Assembly: GCF_028204155.1 (NCBI RefSeq)
Contig: NZ_JAQLOI010000001.1
Coordinates: forward strand, 1,798,001 to 1,862,000
Source of the DNA: Vibrio algarum
GTDB lineage: Bacteria; Pseudomonadota; Gammaproteobacteria; Enterobacterales; Vibrionaceae
Length of the DNA stretch: 64,000 nucleotides
Direction: 5' to 3'
The notes beneath the pieces are model-generated. The model had not been told where the DNA came from and made no database searches. It saw only the letters and a list, made by a program, of their open reading frames with translations. Positions 57,284 through 64,000 of this stretch are shown here, piece after piece (within the stretch, counting starts at the first letter, position 1; every line of letters begins with the position of its first letter). The translations under genes were made by a program, and so were the position numbers.

Positions 57284-57393
57284 TTTATCGTTTAGGACTT
57301 TAAAACTAATTTAGTCTTATAGAGTTTTTATACTTATTTAGAAATACATTCTATTAATACATTAGGATACTCTAAATTAAGGAAAGGAAAAAA

Positions 57394-57999
57394 ATGGCCA
57401 ATTTCAAGTTGACCATAGCCATAATGCTGAAGTCACTTCTTATATTATGTCTCTATGGTTTCTCTATAAATACTTATGCGGAAACTGCAGGTGATACCAC
57501 CACAGCAGAGCCAGAAAGAAAAAAACTGGTGATTTCACGCAAAGACAAACAATGCCTTAAGTGTCACAAAGATGCTTACTCCTCGCTCCATGAATCTCAT
57601 GGATATAACGCAGTTGATGTTTTGGGTAAGCAGCTAAAATGTGCTGATTGCCATAACAAAATAAGTTCAAAACACCGTAACGGTGCTCCAAAAGTGACTA
57701 AGTATTTTGAAGCTCAGTCTCAGCCAGGGACTGAAAAACAGATGCTGACTCAGAGTGAGATATTGAAAGCAAATAAAGAGTGTACCGATTGTCATAAACC
57801 AGACGATTTACGCGAGAAGTTTTGGACACATGATGTCCATGCAAAAAACCTGACTTGTACCAATTGTCATAATGTTCATGCTAGCAAAGCAAAAGTTCTT
57901 GGCTTTGATCATAAGCAAAAAGTGCAGCTGTGTGTTGATTGCCACTCAGACTTCACTAAGTTAAAGAAAGCTAAGCTAAACAAAGAAGACAATGAGTAG
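57394..57999 (+). CDS. nrfB: Pentahaem cytochrome c NrfB
   Basis: A 201-residue periplasmic electron carrier with a signal peptide (cleavage near NTYAETA) and five CXXCH haem sites: CLKCH, CADCH, CTDCH, CTNCH and CVDCH. It passes electrons from NrfCD to NrfA. GGAAAGGA lies directly upstream of the ATG. It is the first gene of the rightward nrf operon, and its stop overlaps an alternative nrfC start. Confidence 0.93.
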   Translation: MANFKLTIAIMLKSLLILCLYGFSINTYAETAGDTTTAEPERKKLVISRKDKQCLKCHKDAYSSLHESHGYNAVDVLGKQLKCADCHNKISSKHRNGAPKVTKYFEAQSQPGTEKQMLTQSEILKANKECTDCHKPDDLREKFWTHDVHAKNLTCTNCHNVHASKAKVLGFDHKQKVQLCVDCHSDFTKLKKAKLNKEDNE

Positions 58000-58009
58000 G
58001 AGAGATGAC

Positions 58010-58693
58010 ATGAGTTGTTCTAGACGAAATTTTTTGACTGGTGCTGGTGCTGTTATCTTCACTACCGGGGTGGCAACAACGGGTGCGTTAAGTACCAAAA
58101 CTCTTGCCAACACAATGGAAGACGGAGATAAGCGCTATGGCATGGTGCATGACGAGACGGCGTGTATTGGCTGTACTGCCTGTATGGATGCCTGTAGAGA
58201 AGTAAATAACGTACCAGAAGGTGTAGCAAGATTAGAGATAATTAGAAGTGAGCCTCAAGGTGAGTATCCTGATGTTGATTACCGTTTTACACGAAAATCT
58301 TGCCAACATTGTGAAAATGCTCCTTGTGTTATGGTCTGTCCGACTGGTGCTGCTTATAAAGATGAAGAGACCGGTATTATCGATGTCCATCAAGACAAGT
58401 GTGTCGGTTGTGGCTACTGTTTAGCTGCTTGTCCTTATCAAGTGCGCTTCTTCCATCCTGAACACAAATCAGCAGATAAATGTAACTTCTGCCGTGATAC
58501 TAACCTAGCAGCTGGAAAACTACCTGCGTGTGTAGAGTCGTGTCCGACTAAAGCGCTGACTTTCGGTGATTTGAACGATCCGAAATCAGAAATCAATGCT
58601 GTACTTAACAATAATGTTGTATATAGAGATAAATTGGATTTGGGTACGAAACCTAAACTCTATAAAATTCCGCATCAAAAAGGGGAGATTTAG
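58010..58693 (+). CDS. nrfC: 4Fe-4S ferredoxin-type electron transfer subunit NrfC
   Basis: A protein of about 227 residues with a twin-arginine signal (SRRNFLTGAG), so it is exported folded. Four clusters are indicated by CIGCTACMDAC, CQHCENAPCVMVC, CVGCGYCLAAC and CNFC...CVESC. I prefer the ATG at 58010 because AGGAGA lies six bases upstream; the ATG at 57992 overlaps the nrfB stop. It transfers electrons from NrfD to NrfB. Confidence 0.93.
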   Translation: MSCSRRNFLTGAGAVIFTTGVATTGALSTKTLANTMEDGDKRYGMVHDETACIGCTACMDACREVNNVPEGVARLEIIRSEPQGEYPDVDYRFTRKSCQHCENAPCVMVCPTGAAYKDEETGIIDVHQDKCVGCGYCLAACPYQVRFFHPEHKSADKCNFCRDTNLAAGKLPACVESCPTKALTFGDLNDPKSEINAVLNNNVVYRDKLDLGTKPKLYKIPHQKGEI

Positions 58694-58695
58694 AA

Positions 58696-59643
58696 ATGGA
58701 AGCTGCATTTAATTTCGATACCCTAGTGTGGGATTGGATCATTGCTATCTATCTATTCTTAGCAGGCATGTCTGCTGGCGCAGTGATGATATCAATTTAT
58801 CTTAAACGTAAGGTAATAGAGGGAGACCCAGCTAAAGATGGTATTTTAAAAGCAACAGCGTGGATAGCACCGTTCGGTATTATTTCTGGTTTGACCATTT
58901 TGATTTTTCATTTAACGAAACCTTTGATGTTTTGGAAAATTATGATCTATTTCAATACCAGTTCAGTAATGTCGATGGGGGTTATTCTTTTCCAAGTATA
59001 CTTAATGGTTTTATTCGTCTGGATAGCGATAATCTTTAAAGATACCATTATGAAATACATGCCGAAACCGCTCTCGTTTGTTGATGGGATAATCGTCAAA
59101 TTGGCGAAGATCGAAAACTTCTGGGAACTCTTCTTGGGCTTCATGGCAATAATGCTTGCTGCTTATACGGGTTTCTTACTGTCGGCACTGAAAACATATC
59201 CAATGCTTAATAACCCTGTGTTACCGATTTTATTCTTGTTTTCTAGTTTATCATCGGGGGCGGCGGCATGTATGCTTGGTGGGATTGTCGTATTTAAACA
59301 ATCGCCAACCAGTGCGACAGCTAAGTGGGTTCATACCTTCGAGCGTCCGGTTGTTATGTTTGAATTGTTTGTAATGTTGTGCTTTTTTACCGGTTTAATA
59401 TTTAGTGGCGGTCAAGGTGAAGTTGCAGCATATAACGCCATAGGCAGCGGATTCTGGGCGAGTTGGTTCTGGTGGGGAGTTATCATTTTTGGTATGTTAA
59501 CTCCATTAGCACTTAACTTCTTCATGCCAGCAGCAGTTAGACATAAGAACGGATTTATAGTTGTTGTAACAGTACTTAGCCTTATTGGTGTGTTGATGTT
59601 ACGTACTTTCGTTCTTTATGCTGGTCAAATGACAGTCGTATAG
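58696..59643 (+). CDS. nrfD: NrfD/PsrC-type menaquinol-oxidising membrane subunit
   Basis: A 315-residue inner-membrane protein with eight to nine predicted helices, starting FDTLVWDWIIAIYLFLAGMSAG, the NrfD/PsrC family hallmark. It takes electrons from menaquinol and passes them to NrfC. It starts three bases after nrfC. Confidence 0.93.
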   Translation: MEAAFNFDTLVWDWIIAIYLFLAGMSAGAVMISIYLKRKVIEGDPAKDGILKATAWIAPFGIISGLTILIFHLTKPLMFWKIMIYFNTSSVMSMGVILFQVYLMVLFVWIAIIFKDTIMKYMPKPLSFVDGIIVKLAKIENFWELFLGFMAIMLAAYTGFLLSALKTYPMLNNPVLPILFLFSSLSSGAAACMLGGIVVFKQSPTSATAKWVHTFERPVVMFELFVMLCFFTGLIFSGGQGEVAAYNAIGSGFWASWFWWGVIIFGMLTPLALNFFMPAAVRHKNGFIVVVTVLSLIGVLMLRTFVLYAGQMTVV

Positions 59644-59650
59644 GGAAATA

Positions 59651-59684
59651 TAGGCTTGATCTTTATGTTATAAGGTCAAGCCTA
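59651..59684 (+). other. Strong hairpin between nrfD and nrfE
   Basis: TAGGCTTGA and TCAAGCCTA pair perfectly, with a few more pairs inside. There is no T-run. It ends 11 bases before the nrfE ATG and leaves no obvious ribosome site between, so it could protect nrfBCD mRNA or limit nrfE translation. Confidence 0.7.
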
Positions 59685-59695
59685 ATTAAAATTAT

Positions 59696-61606
59696 ATGTA
59701 TTCAGATATCGGTCAGTTTTCACTTCTTATTGTTGCTATTAGTTCTCTTTTTTCTTTGCTTTATGTCCCTAGTCAGTGGTTAATGAAAAAAGAAGTTCCT
59801 CTTGGAACTCTACTTTCATTGGTTCATGTTGGCCTTTTATTCTCATTAACCTCTATAATTGCTTTGGCGTTAGCGTTTATTAATGACGATTTTTCACTAC
59901 TTTATGTTGCAGCCCACTCTAATACACAACTTCCTATTTTCTTTAAGGGCGCTGCAGTTTGGGGAGGCCATGAAGGATCACTGTTATTTTGGGTTATCAC
60001 GCTAGCAATCTGGAATTCAGCTATAGCACTTAACTATAAAAAATTACCGGATGATTACTTAACCACGGTGCTTTTGGTTTCTTCCTCGCTTGTTTGTGCG
60101 TTTTCATTTTTCACTTTATTCGCGTCTAACCCGTTTGAAGTTAATGCAGTATTCCCAGAGGAAGGCAGAGACTTAAATCCGATGCTTCAAGATATTGCAC
60201 TTATCTTTCATCCTCCTTTGTTGTATATCGGTTATATCGGCTTTGCGTCGAGTTTTTCTCTTGCACTAGCAGCGCTTTGGCAAAAAGAGCTTCCGTTCGA
60301 TTGGTTAGCATTAAGTAGAAAGTTTGCGTTGGTCGCTTGGACATTTTTAACAGCTGGTATTTTACTTGGCGCTTGGTGGGCTTATTACGAATTAGGTTGG
60401 GGTGGTTGGTGGTTCTGGGACCCAGTAGAAAATGCCTCTCTTTTACCTTGGTTAACTGGCACAGCTTTGGTTCATAGCCTAGTGATTAGCCATCAGGAAA
60501 AGAGTTTAATGAAATGGAGCTACGGGCTTTCGTTCATTACTTTTTCTCTAAGCATTCTTGGTACATTTGTCGTTCGTTCTGGCATTATTACATCCGTACA
60601 TGCTTTCGCCGTCGATCCTACTCGTGGCGTTGTATTGATAGCTATGCTCATTATTTTGGTTTTGGTTGGTTTTGGCAGTCAGATTTTTAGAAGCGATGAT
60701 ATCGAATCTAAGCCAATTCAAAGTTTCACAAGCCGCCGTTTTCTTTTCTTACTAAGTAATGGATTATTTACTATAGCAATGATCACTGTGTTGCTTGGCA
60801 CCTTCTATCCTATGATTTTCCAAATATTTGGCTTAGGGAAAATTTCTGTAGGGGCACCATACTTTAATACGCTTTTTGCTCCCCTTACCTTTTTGGCTTT
60901 GATTTTAATGAGTGCTGCCAGCCTATTAAAAGGTGGCAGGAATGTTAAAAAATTAAGTGCTATTTTTGGTGTGTTCGCTCTGTTGATTGGTTTCGTATTG
61001 TATCGTGTTCAGTACGAGTCAATACAACCCATGGTTCTATCTACGTGGACTTTGTGTACGTTCGTTTTAATTAGCATGATGTATCGATTTTACGGGGTAA
61101 AATCTGTCAGAAATAAAATAACGATGTTACCGATGCTTTTGGCACATGGAGGCATAGTATTAGCGTGTATTGGTGCAAGTATGAATGCTCATCACTCTGT
61201 TGAAACCAGTGCCAAAATGGGTGTTGGAGACAGTGTGAAGTTTGAGCGATTTTATTTGGTTTTTGAAAGTCAGAACTTGTTTGTCGGGCCAAATTATACA
61301 GCAGAGCAAGTACTATTACGTATTAACGATCATCAATCGGTTATTCCTGAAAGAAGGCATTATCAAGTCCGTGTAATGAACATGACCGAGCCGGGAATTA
61401 AAAGCTATTGGCATGGAGATTTGTACGTAACGCTAGGGGAAAAACTACATGATGGGTCTTTTGCTGTTCGCATACAGTATAAGGCTTACATACAGTGGAT
61501 ATGGTTTGGCGGACTAATGATGGTATTTGGCGGTATTGTTTCACTGGTTTTAAAGCGTAAACACCAACGCATAGAATTAAAGGGAAGGGTTAATGCGACA
61601 AGTTAA
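59696..61606 (+). CDS. nrfE: Haem lyase NrfE (CcmF family)
   Basis: A 636-residue polytopic protein of the CcmF/NrfE group. The haem-binding WWD region is visible in GWGGWWFWDPVENASLL near residue 238. The HPPLLYIGYIGF His segment is near 172 and WGGHEGSLLFW near 91. It attaches haem to the CWSCK site of NrfA with NrfF and a TPR subunit. It overlaps the thioredoxin gene by 14 bases. Confidence 0.92.
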   Translation: MYSDIGQFSLLIVAISSLFSLLYVPSQWLMKKEVPLGTLLSLVHVGLLFSLTSIIALALAFINDDFSLLYVAAHSNTQLPIFFKGAAVWGGHEGSLLFWVITLAIWNSAIALNYKKLPDDYLTTVLLVSSSLVCAFSFFTLFASNPFEVNAVFPEEGRDLNPMLQDIALIFHPPLLYIGYIGFASSFSLALAALWQKELPFDWLALSRKFALVAWTFLTAGILLGAWWAYYELGWGGWWFWDPVENASLLPWLTGTALVHSLVISHQEKSLMKWSYGLSFITFSLSILGTFVVRSGIITSVHAFAVDPTRGVVLIAMLIILVLVGFGSQIFRSDDIESKPIQSFTSRRFLFLLSNGLFTIAMITVLLGTFYPMIFQIFGLGKISVGAPYFNTLFAPLTFLALILMSAASLLKGGRNVKKLSAIFGVFALLIGFVLYRVQYESIQPMVLSTWTLCTFVLISMMYRFYGVKSVRNKITMLPMLLAHGGIVLACIGASMNAHHSVETSAKMGVGDSVKFERFYLVFESQNLFVGPNYTAEQVLLRINDHQSVIPERRHYQVRVMNMTEPGIKSYWHGDLYVTLGEKLHDGSFAVRIQYKAYIQWIWFGGLMMVFGGIVSLVLKRKHQRIELKGRVNATS

Positions 61607-62111
61607 GCTTCTGGTACTCATCGCTATATTGATGACCGTATTTAGTATCCTTTATTATGGGTTAAACAACGGTAAAACTGAGCTGAATAATTCGATGATG
61701 AATGAACCGGTTCCAAGCTTTCGATTATCTTCGTTATCGGAGGACAAAATACTTGATGAATCATTATTTGTTGGTGAGCAACATACATTGCTTAATGTAT
61801 GGGCTTCATGGTGTGCAGCATGCAAAATAGAGCATCCATTTCTTGTTGAGCTATCTGTTTCTGGTATCGATATAGTGGGTCTCAATTATAGAGACGTTCG
61901 CCAGGATGCAAAAAAGGTTATTGCTCAAGACGGAAACCCTTATTCTGAGATAGTGTTCGACCCAAATGGTGAGTTGGCTCTAGATCTTGGCGTGTTAGGG
62001 GCTCCAGAGACCTTTGTAATAGATAATAAAGGGATGATTCTCAAGAGAGTGAGTGGCGTAATTGATGCGGAGGTTTGGGAAAACCAACTCGTTACCTATT
62101 TTCAACCATAA
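61593..62111 (+). CDS. Periplasmic thiol:disulfide thioredoxin-like protein (DsbE/CcmG family) of nrf operon
   Basis: A 172-residue membrane-anchored thioredoxin-fold protein: N-terminal helix at residues 5-24, then LNVWASWCAACKIEHPFLVE with the CAAC active site near residue 72 and the conserved cis-Pro region GVLGAPETFVID near 136. It probably reduces apocytochrome cysteines before haem attachment to NrfA. Its start lies within the end of nrfE. Confidence 0.9.
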   Translation: MRQVKLLVLIAILMTVFSILYYGLNNGKTELNNSMMNEPVPSFRLSSLSEDKILDESLFVGEQHTLLNVWASWCAACKIEHPFLVELSVSGIDIVGLNYRDVRQDAKKVIAQDGNPYSEIVFDPNGELALDLGVLGAPETFVIDNKGMILKRVSGVIDAEVWENQLVTYFQP

Positions 62112-62128
62112 TATTTCTAGTAGGTTAC

Positions 62129-62602
62129 ATGAAAAAAATATTGTTCTTGGTAGTGTCAGTGTTATCACTTCAATTGATTCCCTTTAGTGGGATCGCTGCA
62201 AACAATGATGCGCCTGTTATTTTCTACGACAACAATAAAGACGTTGCAATAAAGGCAGAACTATTCGAATTTGATTCTGAGCAACAGCGGCAAGAAGCGG
62301 TCAGGCTTGCAAAAAGTCTCCGTTGCCCTCAATGCCAAAATCAAAATTTAGTTGAGTCTAACTCACCAGTGGCAAAAGATTTACGGCTCAAAGTGTACCA
62401 AATGGTCAAGGAAGGCCAGAGTGATGATGAGATAGTAGAGTTTATGACTCATCGTTTTGGTGACTTTGTTCTTTATGATCCAGCATTATCTACTCGCACC
62501 ATCGTCCTATGGTTCTTTCCGGTTCTTTTATTAGTTTTAGGGCTGTTTCTTGCTTTTAACATGGTAAAACCTAAACGAAATATCGATGACAACACTGATT
62601 AA
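62129..62602 (+). CDS. nrfF: NrfF (CcmH-like) cytochrome c maturation protein
   Basis: A protein of about 157 residues. The ATG at 62129 gives a proper signal peptide (MKKILFLVVSVLSLQLIPFSGIA split as signal, then NNDAPV); an earlier in-frame start at 62075 overlaps the thioredoxin gene. The redox motif RCPQCQNQNLVESNS near residue 70 defines the CcmH/NrfF family, and a C-terminal helix anchors it. It delivers reduced apocytochrome to NrfE. Confidence 0.92.
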   Translation: MKKILFLVVSVLSLQLIPFSGIAANNDAPVIFYDNNKDVAIKAELFEFDSEQQRQEAVRLAKSLRCPQCQNQNLVESNSPVAKDLRLKVYQMVKEGQSDDEIVEFMTHRFGDFVLYDPALSTRTIVLWFFPVLLLVLGLFLAFNMVKPKRNIDDNTD

Positions 62603-62621
62603 AACTTGTAAGGCTTGTTAA

Positions 62622-62638
62622 TTGTTATAATATAACAA
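62622..62638. promoter_or_regulatory. Zur-box-like palindrome upstream of ribA
   Basis: TTGTTATAATATAACAA is a perfect 8-1-8 palindrome and contains TGTTATANTATAACA, the core of the gammaproteobacterial Zur operator. It also contains TATAAT, so binding could cover a -10 element. It lies 154 bases upstream of ribA and just after nrfF. Confidence 0.65.
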
Positions 62639-62792
62639 CTGTAGCGATTAAGTTGATGACTGCCGCTTTCTAATAGTTATGACATATCATTGAAATTATT
62701 GACTACAATCCCAATGTTGTAGTTATCGTCTAGAATATCATTAGGTCATTAATGTAATAGATACGTTAATGAGTATGTAAGTGAGTATAAAT

Positions 62793-63388
62793 ATGGCTGA
62801 AGTCCGCGCCAGGGTAGCCTTGAAGGTTGGCTTAAAAAGTAATATCGATGCAGAAATTCTTTCATTCCGTGATCTAGAAAGTGACAAAGAGCATGTCGCT
62901 TTGATTTTTAAAAATGCAGATCATAAAACAGATACGCCATTAGTTAGAATGCATTCAGAATGTTTGACTGGGGACGTTTTCCATTCATCGCGATGTGATT
63001 GTGGTGAACAGCTGGAAGAGACCATCAATAAAATGGGAGAGCAGGGTGGGATAATACTCTATCTTCGCCAAGAAGGGCGAGGAATAGGTTTATACAATAA
63101 AATTGACGCCTACCGCTTGCAGAGTGAAGGAATGAATACCTACGAGGCGAATAATCACCTCGGTTTCGGCGATGACCTTCGAGACTTCACTGAAGCCGCA
63201 CAAATGCTTAAAGCGTTAGGAATTAACTCAGTTAATTTGATTACCAACAACCCAAAAAAATCAAAGAACTTCAAGGTTTGGGCATAGACATTAAAAGTGT
63301 AATTAATACTTCTGCGCATGTTAAGCACGGTAATGAAAGTTACCTAAAAGCTAAGGTATCCCACGGCAAACATGATCTCGATATATAA
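62793..63388 (+). pseudogene. ribA: GTP cyclohydrolase II; frameshift near the C-terminus as sequenced
   Basis: Opens the imidazole ring of GTP in the first step of riboflavin synthesis. It starts at the ATG at 62793 (MAEVRARVALK). Zinc ligands are in HSECLTGDVFHSSRCDCGEQ, and the GTP site in LRQEGRGIGLYNKI and EANNHLGF. A 7-A run (63254-63260) breaks the frame and gives a stop at 63287. One added A restores NPKKIKELQGLGIDIKSVIN and ends at a TAA at 63386-63388, giving about 198 residues. This is likely a sequencing artefact. Confidence 0.9.
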
Positions 63389-63403
63389 GTAATTCAACTA
63401 TTT

Positions 63404-63444
63404 AAAAACTAAAAAACCTCACTTTGTGGGGTTTTTTAGTTTTT
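63404..63444. terminator. Bidirectional rho-independent terminator after ribA
   Basis: A 19-base stem with one mismatch (AAAAACTAAAAAACC... paired with ...GGTTTTTTAGTTTTT) around a three-base loop. It is 16 bases past the repaired ribA stop. Confidence 0.9.
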
Positions 63445-63543
63445 ACTATTTGCGGTAATTCTTAATTATGCCAACGCTAAAGCTAACACCTAGTGTTATA
63501 TTGTCTTATCCTTTATATATAGCAGTAATACGGTATCTAATGA

Positions 63544-64000
63544 ATGATTAGTCGTTTTTTCTTAATACTTACAATGAGTGTTGCTCCCCTCTCTTTTGCA
63601 CAAGATGATCTGTATCATTTTAACTGGGCACATCTTGACCAAGAGGTAGCCTCAACGGTAACTTATTCTGATGCAGTGAATGAGATATACGCACAGCGTA
63701 AATTTCAACTTATCTGGCATGAACCAAAAACTTCCCAATCTTTAGAAGCATTGTTAACCATAATAACCTACGCAGAAATTAGCGACTTTTTCTCAGCACG
63801 ATTATTGGTGCTGAGAAAATTAAGAGATGATGGCCTTTGGTATGAATATGATGTCGTAGCGACCGATACGTTGTTGAACTTTGTCAATTACACAAACTTA
63901 GTTAGAGAAAACGGTTTTGACTGGTATTACGGAGGTAGAGTTGAGTTGCCACAGATTCCTCTGAATAGTTACGTCGTTAACGATTTTATTAGAACCGTTG
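63544..64000 (+). CDS. Probable L,D-transpeptidase of the YcbB/LdtD type (3' end outside window)
   Basis: The frame is open from the ATG at 63544 to the window end, giving 152 residues. The N-terminus is a signal peptide (cleavage near LSFAQDD). The pattern IYAQRKFQLIWH near residue 50 and the following LLTIITYAEIS...FFSARLLVLRKL resemble the N-terminal domain of YcbB-like L,D-transpeptidases, which crosslink peptidoglycan. The catalytic YkuD domain would lie beyond the window, so this is a provisional call helped by the known vibrio neighbourhood. Confidence 0.6.
   Translation, partial: MISRFFLILTMSVAPLSFAQDDLYHFNWAHLDQEVASTVTYSDAVNEIYAQRKFQLIWHEPKTSQSLEALLTIITYAEISDFFSARLLVLRKLRDDGLWYEYDVVATDTLLNFVNYTNLVRENGFDWYYGGRVELPQIPLNSYVVNDFIRTV

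Overview
The window looks like one chromosomal segment of a Vibrio or close relative (Vibrionaceae). I base this on AT-rich gammaproteobacterial coding sequence, a gyrA / ubiG / nrdA-nrdB-yfaE / ribA / YcbB-type L,D-transpeptidase neighbourhood, a norspermidine pathway, and an nrf ammonifying nitrite reductase locus. I saw no rRNA, tRNA, CRISPR array, insertion sequence or prophage.

Positions 1-25695 are an exosortase A (XrtA)-type exopolysaccharide locus. A rightward group (1-7209) holds a partial probable sulfotransferase, glycosyltransferases, an O-antigen ligase/polymerase and a Wzx-like flippase. A long leftward operon (19307 to 7317) holds the initiating sugar transferase, polysaccharide deacetylase, FemAB-like protein, XrtA, an asparagine-synthetase-like amidotransferase, several glycosyltransferases and an acetyltransferase. 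A divergent rightward operon (19960-25695) holds the export lipoprotein, chain-length protein, tyrosine kinase, outer-membrane barrel and ExeA-like ATPase. No PEP-CTERM substrate is visible.

Positions 26176-31542 form a norspermidine operon: diaminobutyrate aminotransferase, diaminobutyrate decarboxylase, carboxynorspermidine synthase and decarboxylase. A low-molecular-weight tyrosine phosphatase follows. After a long leader with an RfaH ops/JUMPStart element come UDP-glucuronate epimerase, UDP-glucose dehydrogenase and a phosphomannomutase homologue whose catalytic loops are eroded. Positions 36600-46400 are mostly housekeeping: a GcvR-like ACT protein, DUF3943, CinA-like, yfaE, nrdB, nrdA, ubiG and DUF1223. 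Positions 46869-51480 encode an importer closely resembling the Sphingomonas alginate ABC system (AlgS-AlgM1-AlgM2-AlgQ). gyrA and a CcmI/NrfG-like TPR protein follow. nrfA is divergent from nrfBCDE-thioredoxin-nrfF, with FNR-like and NarP-like sites between them. The window ends with ribA behind a Zur-box-like palindrome and the start of an L,D-transpeptidase.

Seven genes carry ten apparent one-base losses, every one inside a homopolymer: the ligase, a GT-like gene, FemAB, the tyrosine kinase, the barrel, nspC and ribA. The uniform direction and context suggest homopolymer under-calling in the assembly rather than real decay. Those genes are listed as frameshifted, with the extents they would have if repaired.
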